From the NCBI GenBank assembly GCA_948945085.1, contig CARBGY010000005.1, forward strand, positions 3,243-67,242: a stretch of 64,000 bases of DNA, read 5' to 3'. The translations under genes and the position numbers were made by a program. Each line of letters opens with the position of its first letter. The first letter of the stretch is position 1. Below are positions 1 through 8,216 of this stretch, one piece after another. The notes under the pieces were generated by a model. That model did not search any database and had not been told where the DNA came from. It was given only the letters and a program-made list of their open reading frames with translations. The DNA comes from an uncultured Candidatus Saccharibacteria bacterium (GTDB lineage Bacteria; Patescibacteriota; Saccharimonadia; Saccharimonadales; Saccharimonadaceae).

Positions 1-1077
1 GAGACTTTGGGTTTAGATAAGAAAAAGAATGACAAGATTAAGAGTAAGAATAGCTTTTTGGGTGGGGAAGAAGTAGAGTTGGGGAGTAGGGATAAGAATC
101 AGGAGGTGGACGAGCTAGTTATCATACAAGAGGAAACTGGTTTTTGGCAGAAGATTAGGAACTTAAATTCGAAATTGCCGTGGTTAAAAATTGTATTGCT
201 ACTTGTATTGGTGGCGGGGGTTGCATTTGGGGTGGAAGAGTTATTGCGACATAATGTGGGAACTGGAGGGAAGAAGGATGATGTAGGGATGACAGAAGAG
301 GTTCCAGATCAGGATTTGAGTGGTGGAACGCAGGAAGAACCAGGGGTGGAGGAGCAGCCGAAAGACGAGCAAAAAGCACCAGAAGATGAACCAAAACCCG
401 AGGAGGACGCAAAACCTTATAAGCCGAATGGTGACACCTTGCAGTCAGGACAGACGACAGGAGATTATACAGGGAAAAAGTTGGTGGCGATTACGTTTGA
501 TGATGGACCATCGGCGGTGACAACACCGAGGCTCTTGGATATTTTAAAAGAAAAGAAAGCAAAAGCGACGTTTTTTGTGGTGGGAAATATGGCAATTAAA
601 AATACAGATTTATTGAAGCGGGAGTATGCGGAAGGGCATGAAGTGGGGAGTCATACAATGACGCATGCAAATTTAGGACGATCGACAGTGGCGGGAATTC
701 AATGGGAGGAACAAGCGATGGATAACCTGTTTGTAGATGTTTTAGGGGCGAGACCAGCTATTACGCGACCACCTTATGGGGAAGTGAATGATACTGTGAG
801 ATCGACGATGAACCAGCCTTTGATTATTTGGACGGTAGATACAGAGGATTGGCGGTATCGGGATGCGACGTCGGTACGGAGTCGAGCAATGGCAGGAGTG
901 TTCGATGGGGCGATTATCTTAATGCATGATATTCATAGTACGACGGTGGATGCGGTAGGGGCGATTATTGATGATTTAAGGGCGGCTGGGTATGAGTTAG
1001 TGACGGTATCGGAAATGGCGAAGGTTAGAGGGGTGAGCTTGCAGAATGGGTATAGCTACGGTAGCTTTAGGATTTAG
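1..1077 (+). CDS. Membrane-anchored polysaccharide (peptidoglycan) deacetylase, 5' end possibly outside window
   Basis: Predicted NodB-fold deacetylase that removes acetyl groups from peptidoglycan GlcNAc or a similar cell-wall polymer outside the membrane. The frame is open to base 1, with a TTG at position 7, so the true start may lie upstream. Counted from the TTG, residues ~59-77 form one membrane helix (LPWLKIVLLLVLVAGV), followed by a Pro/Glu/Asp/Lys-rich spacer (~95-150) and a catalytic domain (~155-345). Family motifs are present: TFDDGPS (catalytic Asp and metal Asp), SHTMTH (metal His pair), RPPYGE, DTEDW and LMHDIH. One helix plus an outside catalytic domain resembles PgdA-type enzymes that protect the wall from lysozyme. 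Substrate is inferred. It is followed by a tRNA pair with its own terminator. Confidence 0.85.
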   Translation, partial: ETLGLDKKKNDKIKSKNSFLGGEEVELGSRDKNQEVDELVIIQEETGFWQKIRNLNSKLPWLKIVLLLVLVAGVAFGVEELLRHNVGTGGKKDDVGMTEEVPDQDLSGGTQEEPGVEEQPKDEQKAPEDEPKPEEDAKPYKPNGDTLQSGQTTGDYTGKKLVAITFDDGPSAVTTPRLLDILKEKKAKATFFVVGNMAIKNTDLLKREYAEGHEVGSHTMTHANLGRSTVAGIQWEEQAMDNLFVDVLGARPAITRPPYGEVNDTVRSTMNQPLIIWTVDTEDWRYRDATSVRSRAMAGVFDGAIILMHDIHSTTVDAVGAIIDDLRAAGYELVTVSEMAKVRGVSLQNGYSYGSFRI

Positions 1078-1174
1078 TAGTTTGATGAGAAAAAGCGGTT
1101 TTGGTCTTGATTTTTGTAGGATGATAGGATAAAATGGGGATATTGAGTTTATTTTAGCTCATGAGGTTTGTTTT

Positions 1175-1251
1175 GGGGATATAGCTCAGCTGGTTAGAGC
1201 GCGTCACTGATAATGACGAGGTCTGTGGTTCAAGTCCACATATCCCCACCA
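1175..1251 (+). tRNA. tRNA-Ile (GAT anticodon)
   Basis: A 77-nt cloverleaf. Acceptor GGGGATA pairs with TATCCCC, the D arm reads TAGCTCAGC-TGGTTAGAGC, the anticodon loop CTGATAA gives GAT, and the T arm contains GGTTCAAGTCC. The 3' CCA is encoded. It lies 14 nt before tRNA-Ala, the pair usually found in a 16S-23S spacer, but there is no rRNA here. Confidence 0.95.
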
Positions 1252-1265
1252 CAATGCTTTGGAAT

Positions 1266-1342
1266 GGGGTAATAGCTCAGCTGATTAGAGCGCTGCCTTT
1301 GCAAGGCAGAGGTCCAGGGTTTGAATCCCTGTTACTCCACCA
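1266..1342 (+). tRNA. tRNA-Ala (TGC anticodon)
   Basis: A 77-nt cloverleaf. Acceptor GGGGTAA pairs with TTACTCC (one G-T pair), anticodon loop TTTGCAA gives TGC, the T arm carries GGTTTGAATCC, and CCA is encoded. It is cotranscribed with tRNA-Ile and followed directly by a strong terminator. Confidence 0.95.
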
Positions 1343-1380
1343 ACATAAAACTCCATGTTTCGGCATGGAGTTTTATGTTG
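1341..1380 (+). terminator. Terminator after the tRNA-Ile/tRNA-Ala pair
   Basis: A 17-bp inverted repeat, CAACATAAAACTCCATG paired with CATGGAGTTTTATGTTG around a short TTTCGG loop. It starts at the tRNA CCA end. The A/T-rich stem lets it work in both directions. Confidence 0.75.
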
Positions 1381-1396
1381 GGGCAGGGAAGTTTAA

Positions 1397-1612
1397 TGGT
1401 TCTTCGTCCGTAGCGGATATCCCGATATAAAGAATGGTGTTTATCGTAGTGGTGGAGTTAATGGGTTCGATTGGTCGGGAATAGCAATGGCTTATGATGG
1501 GATCTTATTGGCAACTTCGCATGATTTTAACTTTGATCTTTTAAAAACCTACCCTTCTGATGGACCCTATCCGAGGTTTCTCGGTTTCCCCATCCGCTGT
1601 CTAGCATACTAA
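1397..1612 (+). pseudogene. Detached FISUMP C-terminal cassette, family 2 copy a (no start codon)
   Basis: An open frame of ~70 codons runs from a stop at 1394-1396 to TAA at 1610-1612. It has no in-frame start and no ribosome site. The product would begin WFFVRSGYPD and end GFPIRCLAY, matching the end of the surface protein encoded at 12821-14674 (HFVRSG...IPIRCLNV). The 5' boundary TTCGTCCGTAGCGGA and 3' boundary CCCATCCGCTGTCTA are shared with that gene. The interior differs almost completely. It is therefore a detached 3' module of a FISUMP-type (Fibrobacter succinogenes major paralogous domain) gene: a silent donor cassette or a remnant. The 3' flank carries the same terminator hairpin as the other two family-2 copies. 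Confidence 0.65.
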
Positions 1613-1682
1613 TAATATATATTATGTATGATATGTGGGTTAGATAGCGCTAATGTAAAGTCTTTGCTTCGTCTCTGTTCTT

Positions 1683-1716
1683 GCTCTGAGAGGTCATCTT
1701 CTGGCCTCTTTTTTGC
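1683..1716 (+). terminator. Terminator in 3' flank of cassette 2a
   Basis: AGAGGTCA pairs with TGGCCTCT (one G-T) around TCTTC, followed by TTTTTTG. The same hairpin recurs at 14744-14775 and, reversed, at 32189-32215, in each case downstream of a family-2 cassette end. Confidence 0.65.
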
Positions 1717-1885
1717 TATTGATAGAGAAATGATGTTGGGGAAGTTTTTAGCGGAATTATGTTTAAAGGGCTATTAGTATATGATTTTTATGAAAAAATG
1801 GCTTAGAATCGCCTCTACGTGCATATTAGAGGCATAATATTGAAGGGGTGCTGTGGTCAATTGATAGCTTGTGGGATTGTGAGAA

Positions 1886-1975
1886 ACAAAAAACCTTACG
1901 ATCCGAAGATACGTAAGGGTTTAAGAAATGATATAAACGTTTTTCGAACAACCTCGCAGTAGTTTGTTCGAACTG
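1886..1975 (-). ncRNA. Candidate small RNA with its own promoter and terminator
   Basis: On the minus strand a TTGACA (2009-2004) and TATTAT (1986-1981) are spaced exactly 17 bp. Transcription would start near 1975 and run through the hairpin GTTCGAACAAAC...GTTGTTCGAAA, then a second hairpin AAACCCTTACG...CGTAAGGTTT followed by a T run, which is a standard intrinsic terminator. The ~90-nt transcript has no convincing ORF. The rest of 1717-2250 contains nothing else I can identify. Function unknown. Confidence 0.5.
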
Positions 1976-2256
1976 CCTCTATAATATCTCATAACATGAA
2001 TAATGTCAATGCTATTTTTCCACAATAGTGTAAAAGTGAGGGGATGTTTTGTTCGGGTGTTGGTAAGGAGTGGGTAAAAAACGGTGATAAGTTGTTCGGG
2101 TGAAAATGCTTGTGAATTTGGATAAATGTGTCTTAAGAATGAGTCGGGGATATATAATTTTTGGGTTATAACAGAATTTCGACAGAAAACAAGAGAAAGA
2201 ATATGTTAAAATAACAGGGAAGATGTAAAATATAACATAAAATTAGCAAAAACATA

Positions 2257-2285
2257 TTGACAAAACTAAAGCGGTATGCTACAAT
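2257..2285 (+). promoter_or_regulatory. Promoter of the KGG-protein gene
   Basis: TTGACA (2257-2262), a 17-bp spacer, and TACAAT (2280-2285). It is followed by a ~120-nt leader containing the stem GTCTGCTC/GAGCGGAC near 2310-2335. Confidence 0.75.
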
Positions 2286-2410
2286 GGTAGCAACATCCGG
2301 AAATCGTGATGTCTGCTCGTTGGAGTTGAGCGGACGATGGTTTCAAAAGGGTGGCAATAATAAGTTTTTGGTGGGTATATAACTAATAAAGTTAAATAAG
2401 GAGTCTAAAT

Positions 2411-2614
2411 ATGGCAGGAACAAAGGCGGGCGGCTTAAAGGCTGCAGCAACGAACCGTGAAAAATACGGTAAGGAGTTTTATTCGCAGATTGGTCGTAAA
2501 GGTGGCCAAAATGGTCACACTGGCGGGTTTGCGGCAAATCCAGCACTTGCAAGGATTGCAGGGGCTAAGGGCGGTCGTATTTCACGTCGTGGTCCAGCGA
2601 AAAAAGCTGCGTAA
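2411..2614 (+). CDS. KGG-repeat stress-type protein
   Basis: A 67-residue basic, glycine-rich protein beginning MAGTKAGGLKAAATN. It contains short Gly-Gly/Lys-Gly-Gly repeats (GRKGGQNGHTGG, GAKGGRISRRG) typical of the KGG family (GsiB/con-10-like general-stress proteins, thought to be intrinsically disordered and to help under desiccation or starvation). The start is fixed by AAGGAG ending 8 nt before ATG. It has its own strong promoter, a long leader and its own terminator, so it is monocistronic and probably highly expressed. Family assignment rests on the repeats; the physiological role is inferred. Confidence 0.8.
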   Translation: MAGTKAGGLKAAATNREKYGKEFYSQIGRKGGQNGHTGGFAANPALARIAGAKGGRISRRGPAKKAA

Positions 2615-2632
2615 AATTACTAATAACTTAAA

Positions 2633-2667
2633 GTCGGTCGATCGGAAACGGTTGACCGATTTTTTAT
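2633..2667 (+). terminator. Terminator after the KGG gene
   Basis: CGGTC...GACCG inverted repeat around GATCGGAAACGGTT, followed by TTTTTT. Confidence 0.65.
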
Positions 2668-2715
2668 GAAGTGCTTATGCTAGGTGAAAAATAATTGGTA
2701 GCGTATAATTGAGTG

Positions 2716-3261
2716 ATGGATGAGTGGAGTGCGGTGAATAAGCGGAATATGATGGATGTGAGCAATTTTATTGAACAACTGAAAGTGGAGTATAAAAAAA
2801 TAAAGTTCTGTGAAGGCAAAAAATTTAAGTTTCGGCCACCGCGAACAATAATTTATGAAAATTTTTTAACTTGGGTAGAAGGGGTGGAAGTTGGGGTTGA
2901 GTATAAAAAAAGTGGTGCAGAATGTGGGATGGATGTGGCTTATGATCAATTTGGTAGGTCGATCGAACAAAACTATTATATGTTGACGATGTTGCATGAG
3001 TTGGGACATGCGCTGCTTGAACACATAAATTATAATGTAGATCTGGAGCGAGTTAAAATGGAACGAGCGGCTTGGGAGAAGGCGAAGGAGCTATGTATTA
3101 TATATAACGTACAATACGATGAGGAGTTTGTGGAGATGAAAATGGATAGTTATCGGGATTGGCTACATATGAGGTCGAAATGTCCGAAGTGTGGATTAAC
3201 GAGGTTTCAGAGCGAAAATGGTAAATATGTTTGTCCGGGGTGTGAGATGTGGGGTAATTAG
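2716..3261 (+). CDS. Putative zinc metallopeptidase with C-terminal zinc ribbon
   Basis: A ~181-residue protein with an HELGHA metallopeptidase motif near residue 96 in the context LTMLHELGHALLEH, and a C-terminal four-cysteine ribbon (CPKCG...CPGC) at about residues 156-176. HExxH suggests a zinc-dependent hydrolase of the ImmA/IrrE or SprT-like type. There is no signal peptide or membrane helix, so it is cytoplasmic. The start was chosen at ATG 2716 because a TATAAT at 2704-2709 ends 6 nt before it, which implies a leaderless mRNA; a GTG at 2713 is in frame. Specific family and substrate are not recognised. Confidence 0.7.
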   Translation: MDEWSAVNKRNMMDVSNFIEQLKVEYKKIKFCEGKKFKFRPPRTIIYENFLTWVEGVEVGVEYKKSGAECGMDVAYDQFGRSIEQNYYMLTMLHELGHALLEHINYNVDLERVKMERAAWEKAKELCIIYNVQYDEEFVEMKMDSYRDWLHMRSKCPKCGLTRFQSENGKYVCPGCEMWGN

Positions 3262-3386
3262 TGTATTTTTGTTGGGAGTTGAGTTTTAGAATTATGAAAT
3301 ATGTCTGGGTTGATATCAAAAAAGAAAGAATGTTGTTTTTTTAAAAGTGTGTGGTATAATTTAGGAAAAGTACGGTGAAGGTAAAA

Positions 3387-6300
3387 ATGAAAACGAAAAT
3401 GATGGCAAATAGAAGAAATGGCCGGTGGGCTGTGTTCTTGGCGGTTGTTTTGGTTTTTGTGGGGGTGTTGTTTTACCAAGTGCTTGTATCGAGGGCTCAG
3501 ACGGTTCGGAAGTCGATTTCGAGCGGAGAAGTGGTGGATTTTTCGCCACTGAGTCAGAAAATTGAGTATAAGTATTTGACAGATAGTGATTATCTGTTTG
3601 CCGCTTCGGGGTATGGGGCGGTTTTGAAGGACGCTACTTCGACAGGGGCGAAAATTTCTTTGAAAGTTGGCGGTAGTTATAAAGAGTTTAATAAAGGAAT
3701 TTGGGCGCATGCGACGTCAAATGTTTACTACGATTTAAGATCTTATAAAGAGGAGGGGTTTGCGTATTTGTTAGTTTATGTGGGGTTGAATAAGACGGCA
3801 AATACAACTGGTAATGTGAAGTTTTCGGTATATACAAGTGCAGCGGAAGAGTTTAGTGCTGCTAATTCGGGGGATTGGGTGGTATTACCGGAGATGGATG
3901 GCGTGGTGATGACTTCGAGCATGGAGGCGAAGTTTTTACGGATTGATATTCGAAATATTAACTATATTAGGTTCTATGCAGATTCAAATGGATCGAATAG
4001 TAATGATCATGCAGTATATGGGGATTTGAAGTTGGTAAAAGCTGATTATGATGCGAACGAGTATTTGGTGCCTGCGGTGTCGGAGTTAGAAGAAAAGATT
4101 ATAGGGGAATTTGCGGGGGAGGATTTGGGAAATAATTCGAATTATGAGTTAAACGTTTTGCGAAGGACTTTGGTTGAACGATTGACTAGGCAGACGATTT
4201 TAGACTTTTTACAGGGGAGCGAGGAGAATTGCGAAACGTTTAGCTGGTTTTATAATGATTTGAATGCGCTGAGGTTGTATATTAATGGTGGAAAAATATC
4301 GAAGTTGGGGACTTATAAGAGATCTTTGGAAGTTTTGTCGGAGCTTTATCACACTTATAGGGATGATTTAAAGGATGGAACTCCGCTAAAAACTACAAGC
4401 GGCACTCGAGGTGATTTGTATTTAAGGATGATGATTACGCTATCTTTGACGCATGCGGAGCATATTCGATTATGGGTGAAGGATCGGATGGTGAATGCGG
4501 ATGGTCAGACTGTGACGGGAGAGGATCCAGAAAGTGCGAATATTTCACGTCCGGTGGATCGTTATAAAGTTTATAAACGGATGTATTTAGCGGAAAAGTT
4601 AAATACGCAGGTTTTTGAGCAGCTTGAGGTTGAGGAGATGCGCTATGTTATGGCGGCATTGACAGGTGATGATGAGACGGAGTGGTTACATGATTATTTG
4701 GCATACAATAATAGAAGTCCGTATAGTTGGCCAGCGATGCCGTACGGAAGTGCAGGGTACTGGCATTTAGAGGATTACGCAGATGAAAACCAGGCGAGTT
4801 TGACAGAAAAATATCGTTTGGATGGGCGAGCGTTAGGGGTGGGAGATTATAAGATTACAAATGGCAAATATCAACCGCATCTTTGGATGATTTTGAAGTG
4901 GGGCGGGGTTTGCTGGCAGATTTCTAATACGGGTCAGAATATGATGGCATCGTTTGGGATTCCAAGTACGACTTTAGGGCAGAGGCCGGACCATGTGGCA
5001 TATGCGAACTATGGTTTGCAAGAGAATGGGGATGGGTATTGGGCGCTAACAAATAATGTTTATGGTTGGACGACGACGGACTTTGTTGGGTATGATGGGC
5101 TTTATAGCTATCGATACAGTAATGCGCCGATGCGACATATGAACGACTGGGGATTCTTCTATGATAAGAGGGCCTATGCTTATAAATATAACGGAACTTA
5201 TCTGTTGTTGGCGCAGGCAGCGATTAACGACTATGATAATTACGTGAAGGCACACGAGCTAACATTGTTGGCAGAAGCGTATGCGGGGGATTTGGCGAAA
5301 CAAGAAGAGTTTTATGAGCAAGCGTTAGCAGTGCAAAATATTAATTTGGATGCTTGGTTAGGACTGATACAAGTATATAGGGATAAATATAATGGGGCGA
5401 ATGGGGCGGAACAGGATGGGGAGATGAGTGAGGCGGATCAAGCGTATATGGAGTTGGCGCGTCGGATTACGGAGGCATACAGGATTTATCCGGTGCCGAT
5501 GTATGATATGTTGCGATGGTTCTCGTCGGAGATTGAAAGTCCAGTAGCGCAGGCGGCGGTGCTGATGATGCAGACGCGAACTTTGCAGGCGGCGACTAAG
5601 CTGACAGCGAACGATACAGTTCAGTATTCGGCGCAGGTGGCGATGGCGAGACATTTGTTAGGTTTGATTGATACTGAAGTGGCGACATTTTCGTTTGATG
5701 GAGAAGATGCGGGTAAGATAAAACTGAGTGAGAGATTTTGGGGAGCGGCTTGGGATTATAGTTTGGATGGAGGTCGGACTTGGTCAAGCGGAGAGAGGCG
5801 CGATCAATGGATTAATGAGAATGAGTATAAGCTTTCGGATGCTGAAATAGGACAGATTACAGCGACAGAGGATATTAAGATTCACCTTTCGGGTGTGGAT
5901 TGGAGCGACGCGAATATTTATACGATTGATATAGTGGAGCAAGTGTTGCCGTCCACGTTGTATGCGAATGACTGGGAGAATCGCGTGATTGGTGTGAATG
6001 AGAAGATGGAGTGGCGTTTGAACGAAAACGATCCGTGGACTTCATATCGTGATTCGTCGCCGCAGAGAATTGGGGATGTAGCGGTGGAAGTGAGAGTGGG
6101 TAGATCCGGAAAGGGGTTGCCAAGTAAGTCGAAGGTATTTAATTTTACTGCCGATACGGATACTGAAACGAGGAAATATTTGCCGATAGCACATATTTCG
6201 GTGGCGGGTGTTTCGAGTGAAGCAACTAGTAATAGTGGAAGTGCGACATATGCGATTGATGGCAATATTAACACAAGATGGCACTCGAATTATGCGGGTG

Positions 6301-8072
6301 CAGATCGGGATAAATGGATTACTTTTAAATTCGATCATAATGTTTATTTGACCGGGATGGATTATATGCCAGCGGGTGGTGGTAATGGTAAGATTTTGGA
6401 GGGTCGGATAGAGATTAGTCAAGATGGTGAAAACTGGACGGAGCTTGGAACGGTGAACTGGGCAAATAATGAATCCTTAAAATCGGCGGATTTTACGGTG
6501 ACGGATTGGGCGCGTTATGTAAGGATTACTGGTGTGCAGACTTCGCCATTGAATAGTTCGCTAAGTTTTATAGCAGCAAGGTTCTTTAACTTCTACGAAG
6601 ATTCAACTAGGAGTGAACACCCGTCGGCAGCGATCGGTTATAGTACGACGGAGCTTACAAATGGAGATGTGATAGCGCGGTTCATTAAACCAACTGATGA
6701 TACTGTGATTACGAATAATAATGGTAGTGATACATACGTCTTTAAGGAGAATGGTAGTTTTGCGTTTGAGTTTACGGCGAATGGAACAAGTGGGCGAGCG
6801 GTGGCGATGGTAGATTGGATTGATAAAGAAGCGCCAACGGGCTGGATTGAATTTTACTGCGCGGGTACAAATGAAGCGGAAACTTGCGAACGTCGGGATG
6901 GGAAGACGAATCATATGATTGACGCACGGTTAGTAATTACAAATGAAAAAGAGGAAGTGAAAGTTTTGAATAATGGACTGTTTGATGAGGAAAATGATCT
7001 GGAGAGGAGTGGTCAAGTCGATCAGTTGAAAGATCCGTTTGTGTTTACTTTCTTGAGAAATGGAGTGTTTACTTTTCTAGTACAAGATAAGGCGGGGAAT
7101 GTTGGACAAATTGAGGCGGTTGTGGATTGGATTGATACGGCGGCGCCCAAGACGACGGTAGAGTATAGTACACGCAACGAGACAGAGGGGCCGGTTGTAG
7201 CGAGGGTGGTAAAAGTTTTGCCGGATGCGAATGAAGAGGGTGGGCTTGGCGAAAATATAGGTGAAAGTGAATATTTCCAACCAATTGAAAAAGAATTGTA
7301 TGATGAACATGGTTTGCAGTACGGTGAAGATTTTATTGTGGTGAATAATGGTGGCAAGGAAGAATATGTTTTTACGGAGAACGGTGAGTTTACTTTTCAT
7401 TATCGTGATGAGGCAGGGAACGAGGCGGCGATAGTCGCAAAAGTAGATTGGATTAAAGAGAAGGTACAACAACCTCAACCGGGGGTACCTGAGATGCCGG
7501 TGGCACCAGTGGCTCCAGTGGTACCAGTGGTTCCGAATCTGCCGATGGGGGATGGAAATGGGGCTATAGTAGGCGGAGAGGTAATAGAAGGAGGGACAAC
7601 ATCGACAACGATGGTGGCGAAAGGGCAGATGGTGAAGTTGCCACTTAGCAGCAATTTGAAAGATAAGTTTGGTGAACAGAGTGAGTACTTTAAAGTTGTG
7701 TTTGTTGGTGCGGATGGTTCGACCCTAGAGGGGAAACCGGAAGAAGTGATGGTGGAAATTAGTAGCACGAAAGTTTTGAAGGGTGTTTATTTGGTAGGAT
7801 CAAACGGGGAAACGAGAAAGGTGGAGTACGAAAAAGTAAGTGATTCACAGATTGTTTTACGTAATCCAGAGGAAGGAAACTACTTGTTTGAATATGGAGA
7901 AGTGAAGAATAGTGGAACACAAAGTGGTCAGATAACAGATGATGGGGATAATGCGGATCAAGAGGAAGCGAAGCCTGAGACAAAGTTGAGCCCGTGGTGG
8001 GTAGTTGGTGGGGCGGGAGTGGTGGTGTTGCTGTTGCTCGGGGGAGCGATGGTTGCGAATCGACGGCGATGA
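3387..8072 (+). CDS. Giant multidomain surface protein (NPCBM, papain/transglutaminase-like, F5/8C, Ig-like, C-terminal membrane anchor)
   Basis: About 1561 residues. An N-terminal signal or anchor helix (RWAVFLAVVLVFVGVLFY) is followed by an NPCBM-like carbohydrate-binding region (~45-205; GIWAHATSNVYYDL). A helical middle follows, with a possible cysteine-protease or transglutaminase-like core near residues 505-540 (GGVCW and PDHVAY). Then come a tetratricopeptide-like helical stretch, an F5/8 type C (discoidin) domain (~930-1070; AIDGNINTRWHS), three Ig-like repeats each ending in VDWI (~1075-1358), a Pro/Val linker, and a C-terminal helix plus RRR (WWVVGGAGVVVLLLLGGAMV). There is no LPXTG. 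ATG 3387 is preferred (GAAGG 6 nt upstream) over an in-frame GTG at 3375; TATAAT lies at 3355-3360. Likely binds host or polymer glycans; catalytic activity is a guess. Confidence 0.75.
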   Translation: MKTKMMANRRNGRWAVFLAVVLVFVGVLFYQVLVSRAQTVRKSISSGEVVDFSPLSQKIEYKYLTDSDYLFAASGYGAVLKDATSTGAKISLKVGGSYKEFNKGIWAHATSNVYYDLRSYKEEGFAYLLVYVGLNKTANTTGNVKFSVYTSAAEEFSAANSGDWVVLPEMDGVVMTSSMEAKFLRIDIRNINYIRFYADSNGSNSNDHAVYGDLKLVKADYDANEYLVPAVSELEEKIIGEFAGEDLGNNSNYELNVLRRTLVERLTRQTILDFLQGSEENCETFSWFYNDLNALRLYINGGKISKLGTYKRSLEVLSELYHTYRDDLKDGTPLKTTSGTRGDLYLRMMITLSLTHAEHIRLWVKDRMVNADGQTVTGEDPESANISRPVDRYKVYKRMYLAEKLNTQVFEQLEVEEMRYVMAALTGDDETEWLHDYLAYNNRSPYSWPAMPYGSAGYWHLEDYADENQASLTEKYRLDGRALGVGDYKITNGKYQPHLWMILKWGGVCWQISNTGQNMMASFGIPSTTLGQRPDHVAYANYGLQENGDGYWALTNNVYGWTTTDFVGYDGLYSYRYSNAPMRHMNDWGFFYDKRAYAYKYNGTYLLLAQAAINDYDNYVKAHELTLLAEAYAGDLAKQEEFYEQALAVQNINLDAWLGLIQVYRDKYNGANGAEQDGEMSEADQAYMELARRITEAYRIYPVPMYDMLRWFSSEIESPVAQAAVLMMQTRTLQAATKLTANDTVQYSAQVAMARHLLGLIDTEVATFSFDGEDAGKIKLSERFWGAAWDYSLDGGRTWSSGERRDQWINENEYKLSDAEIGQITATEDIKIHLSGVDWSDANIYTIDIVEQVLPSTLYANDWENRVIGVNEKMEWRLNENDPWTSYRDSSPQRIGDVAVEVRVGRSGKGLPSKSKVFNFTADTDTETRKYLPIAHISVAGVSSEATSNSGSATYAIDGNINTRWHSNYAGADRDKWITFKFDHNVYLTGMDYMPAGGGNGKILEGRIEISQDGENWTELGTVNWANNESLKSADFTVTDWARYVRITGVQTSPLNSSLSFIAARFFNFYEDSTRSEHPSAAIGYSTTELTNGDVIARFIKPTDDTVITNNNGSDTYVFKENGSFAFEFTANGTSGRAVAMVDWIDKEAPTGWIEFYCAGTNEAETCERRDGKTNHMIDARLVITNEKEEVKVLNNGLFDEENDLERSGQVDQLKDPFVFTFLRNGVFTFLVQDKAGNVGQIEAVVDWIDTAAPKTTVEYSTRNETEGPVVARVVKVLPDANEEGGLGENIGESEYFQPIEKELYDEHGLQYGEDFIVVNNGGKEEYVFTENGEFTFHYRDEAGNEAAIVAKVDWIKEKVQQPQPGVPEMPVAPVAPVVPVVPNLPMGDGNGAIVGGEVIEGGTTSTTMVAKGQMVKLPLSSNLKDKFGEQSEYFKVVFVGADGSTLEGKPEEVMVEISSTKVLKGVYLVGSNGETRKVEYEKVSDSQIVLRNPEEGNYLFEYGEVKNSGTQSGQITDDGDNADQEEAKPETKLSPWWVVGGAGVVVLLLLGGAMVANRRR

Positions 8073-8086
8073 TAGGGGAATATCTC

Positions 8087-8115
8087 TAGACAAGTATGCT
8101 GGAGTTTGGTATAAT
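8087..8115 (+). promoter_or_regulatory. rpsA promoter
   Basis: TAGACA (8087-8092), 17-bp spacer, TATAAT (8110-8115). Confidence 0.7.
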
Positions 8116-8130
8116 TGTGGGTAGATTTTG

Positions 8131-8192
8131 GGTTCGTTCAAAAGTATCGGTCGTGGAGTTTTGGGTGTGGAAGCTGATCTTCTGAACGAACC
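8131..8192 (+). promoter_or_regulatory. Long-range stem in the rpsA leader
   Basis: GGTTCGTTCA (8131-8140) is perfectly complementary to TGAACGAACC (8183-8192), closing a 42-nt loop just upstream of the rpsA ribosome site. S1 commonly represses its own mRNA in other bacteria, so this stem is a plausible autoregulatory target. That role is inference. Confidence 0.5.
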
Positions 8193-8216
8193 TGAAGAAA
8201 GGATAATATATTTAAT

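Noticed and set aside
155..412. Proline-rich minus-strand ORF opposite the deacetylase gene
   Set aside because: Mirror image of a G-rich plus-strand gene; no ribosome site and no recognisable protein. The same applies to nearly all long antisense frames in the window.
3375..3386. Earlier GTG start for the giant surface protein
   Set aside because: ATG 3387 has a better-spaced GAAGG and gives a normal N terminus.
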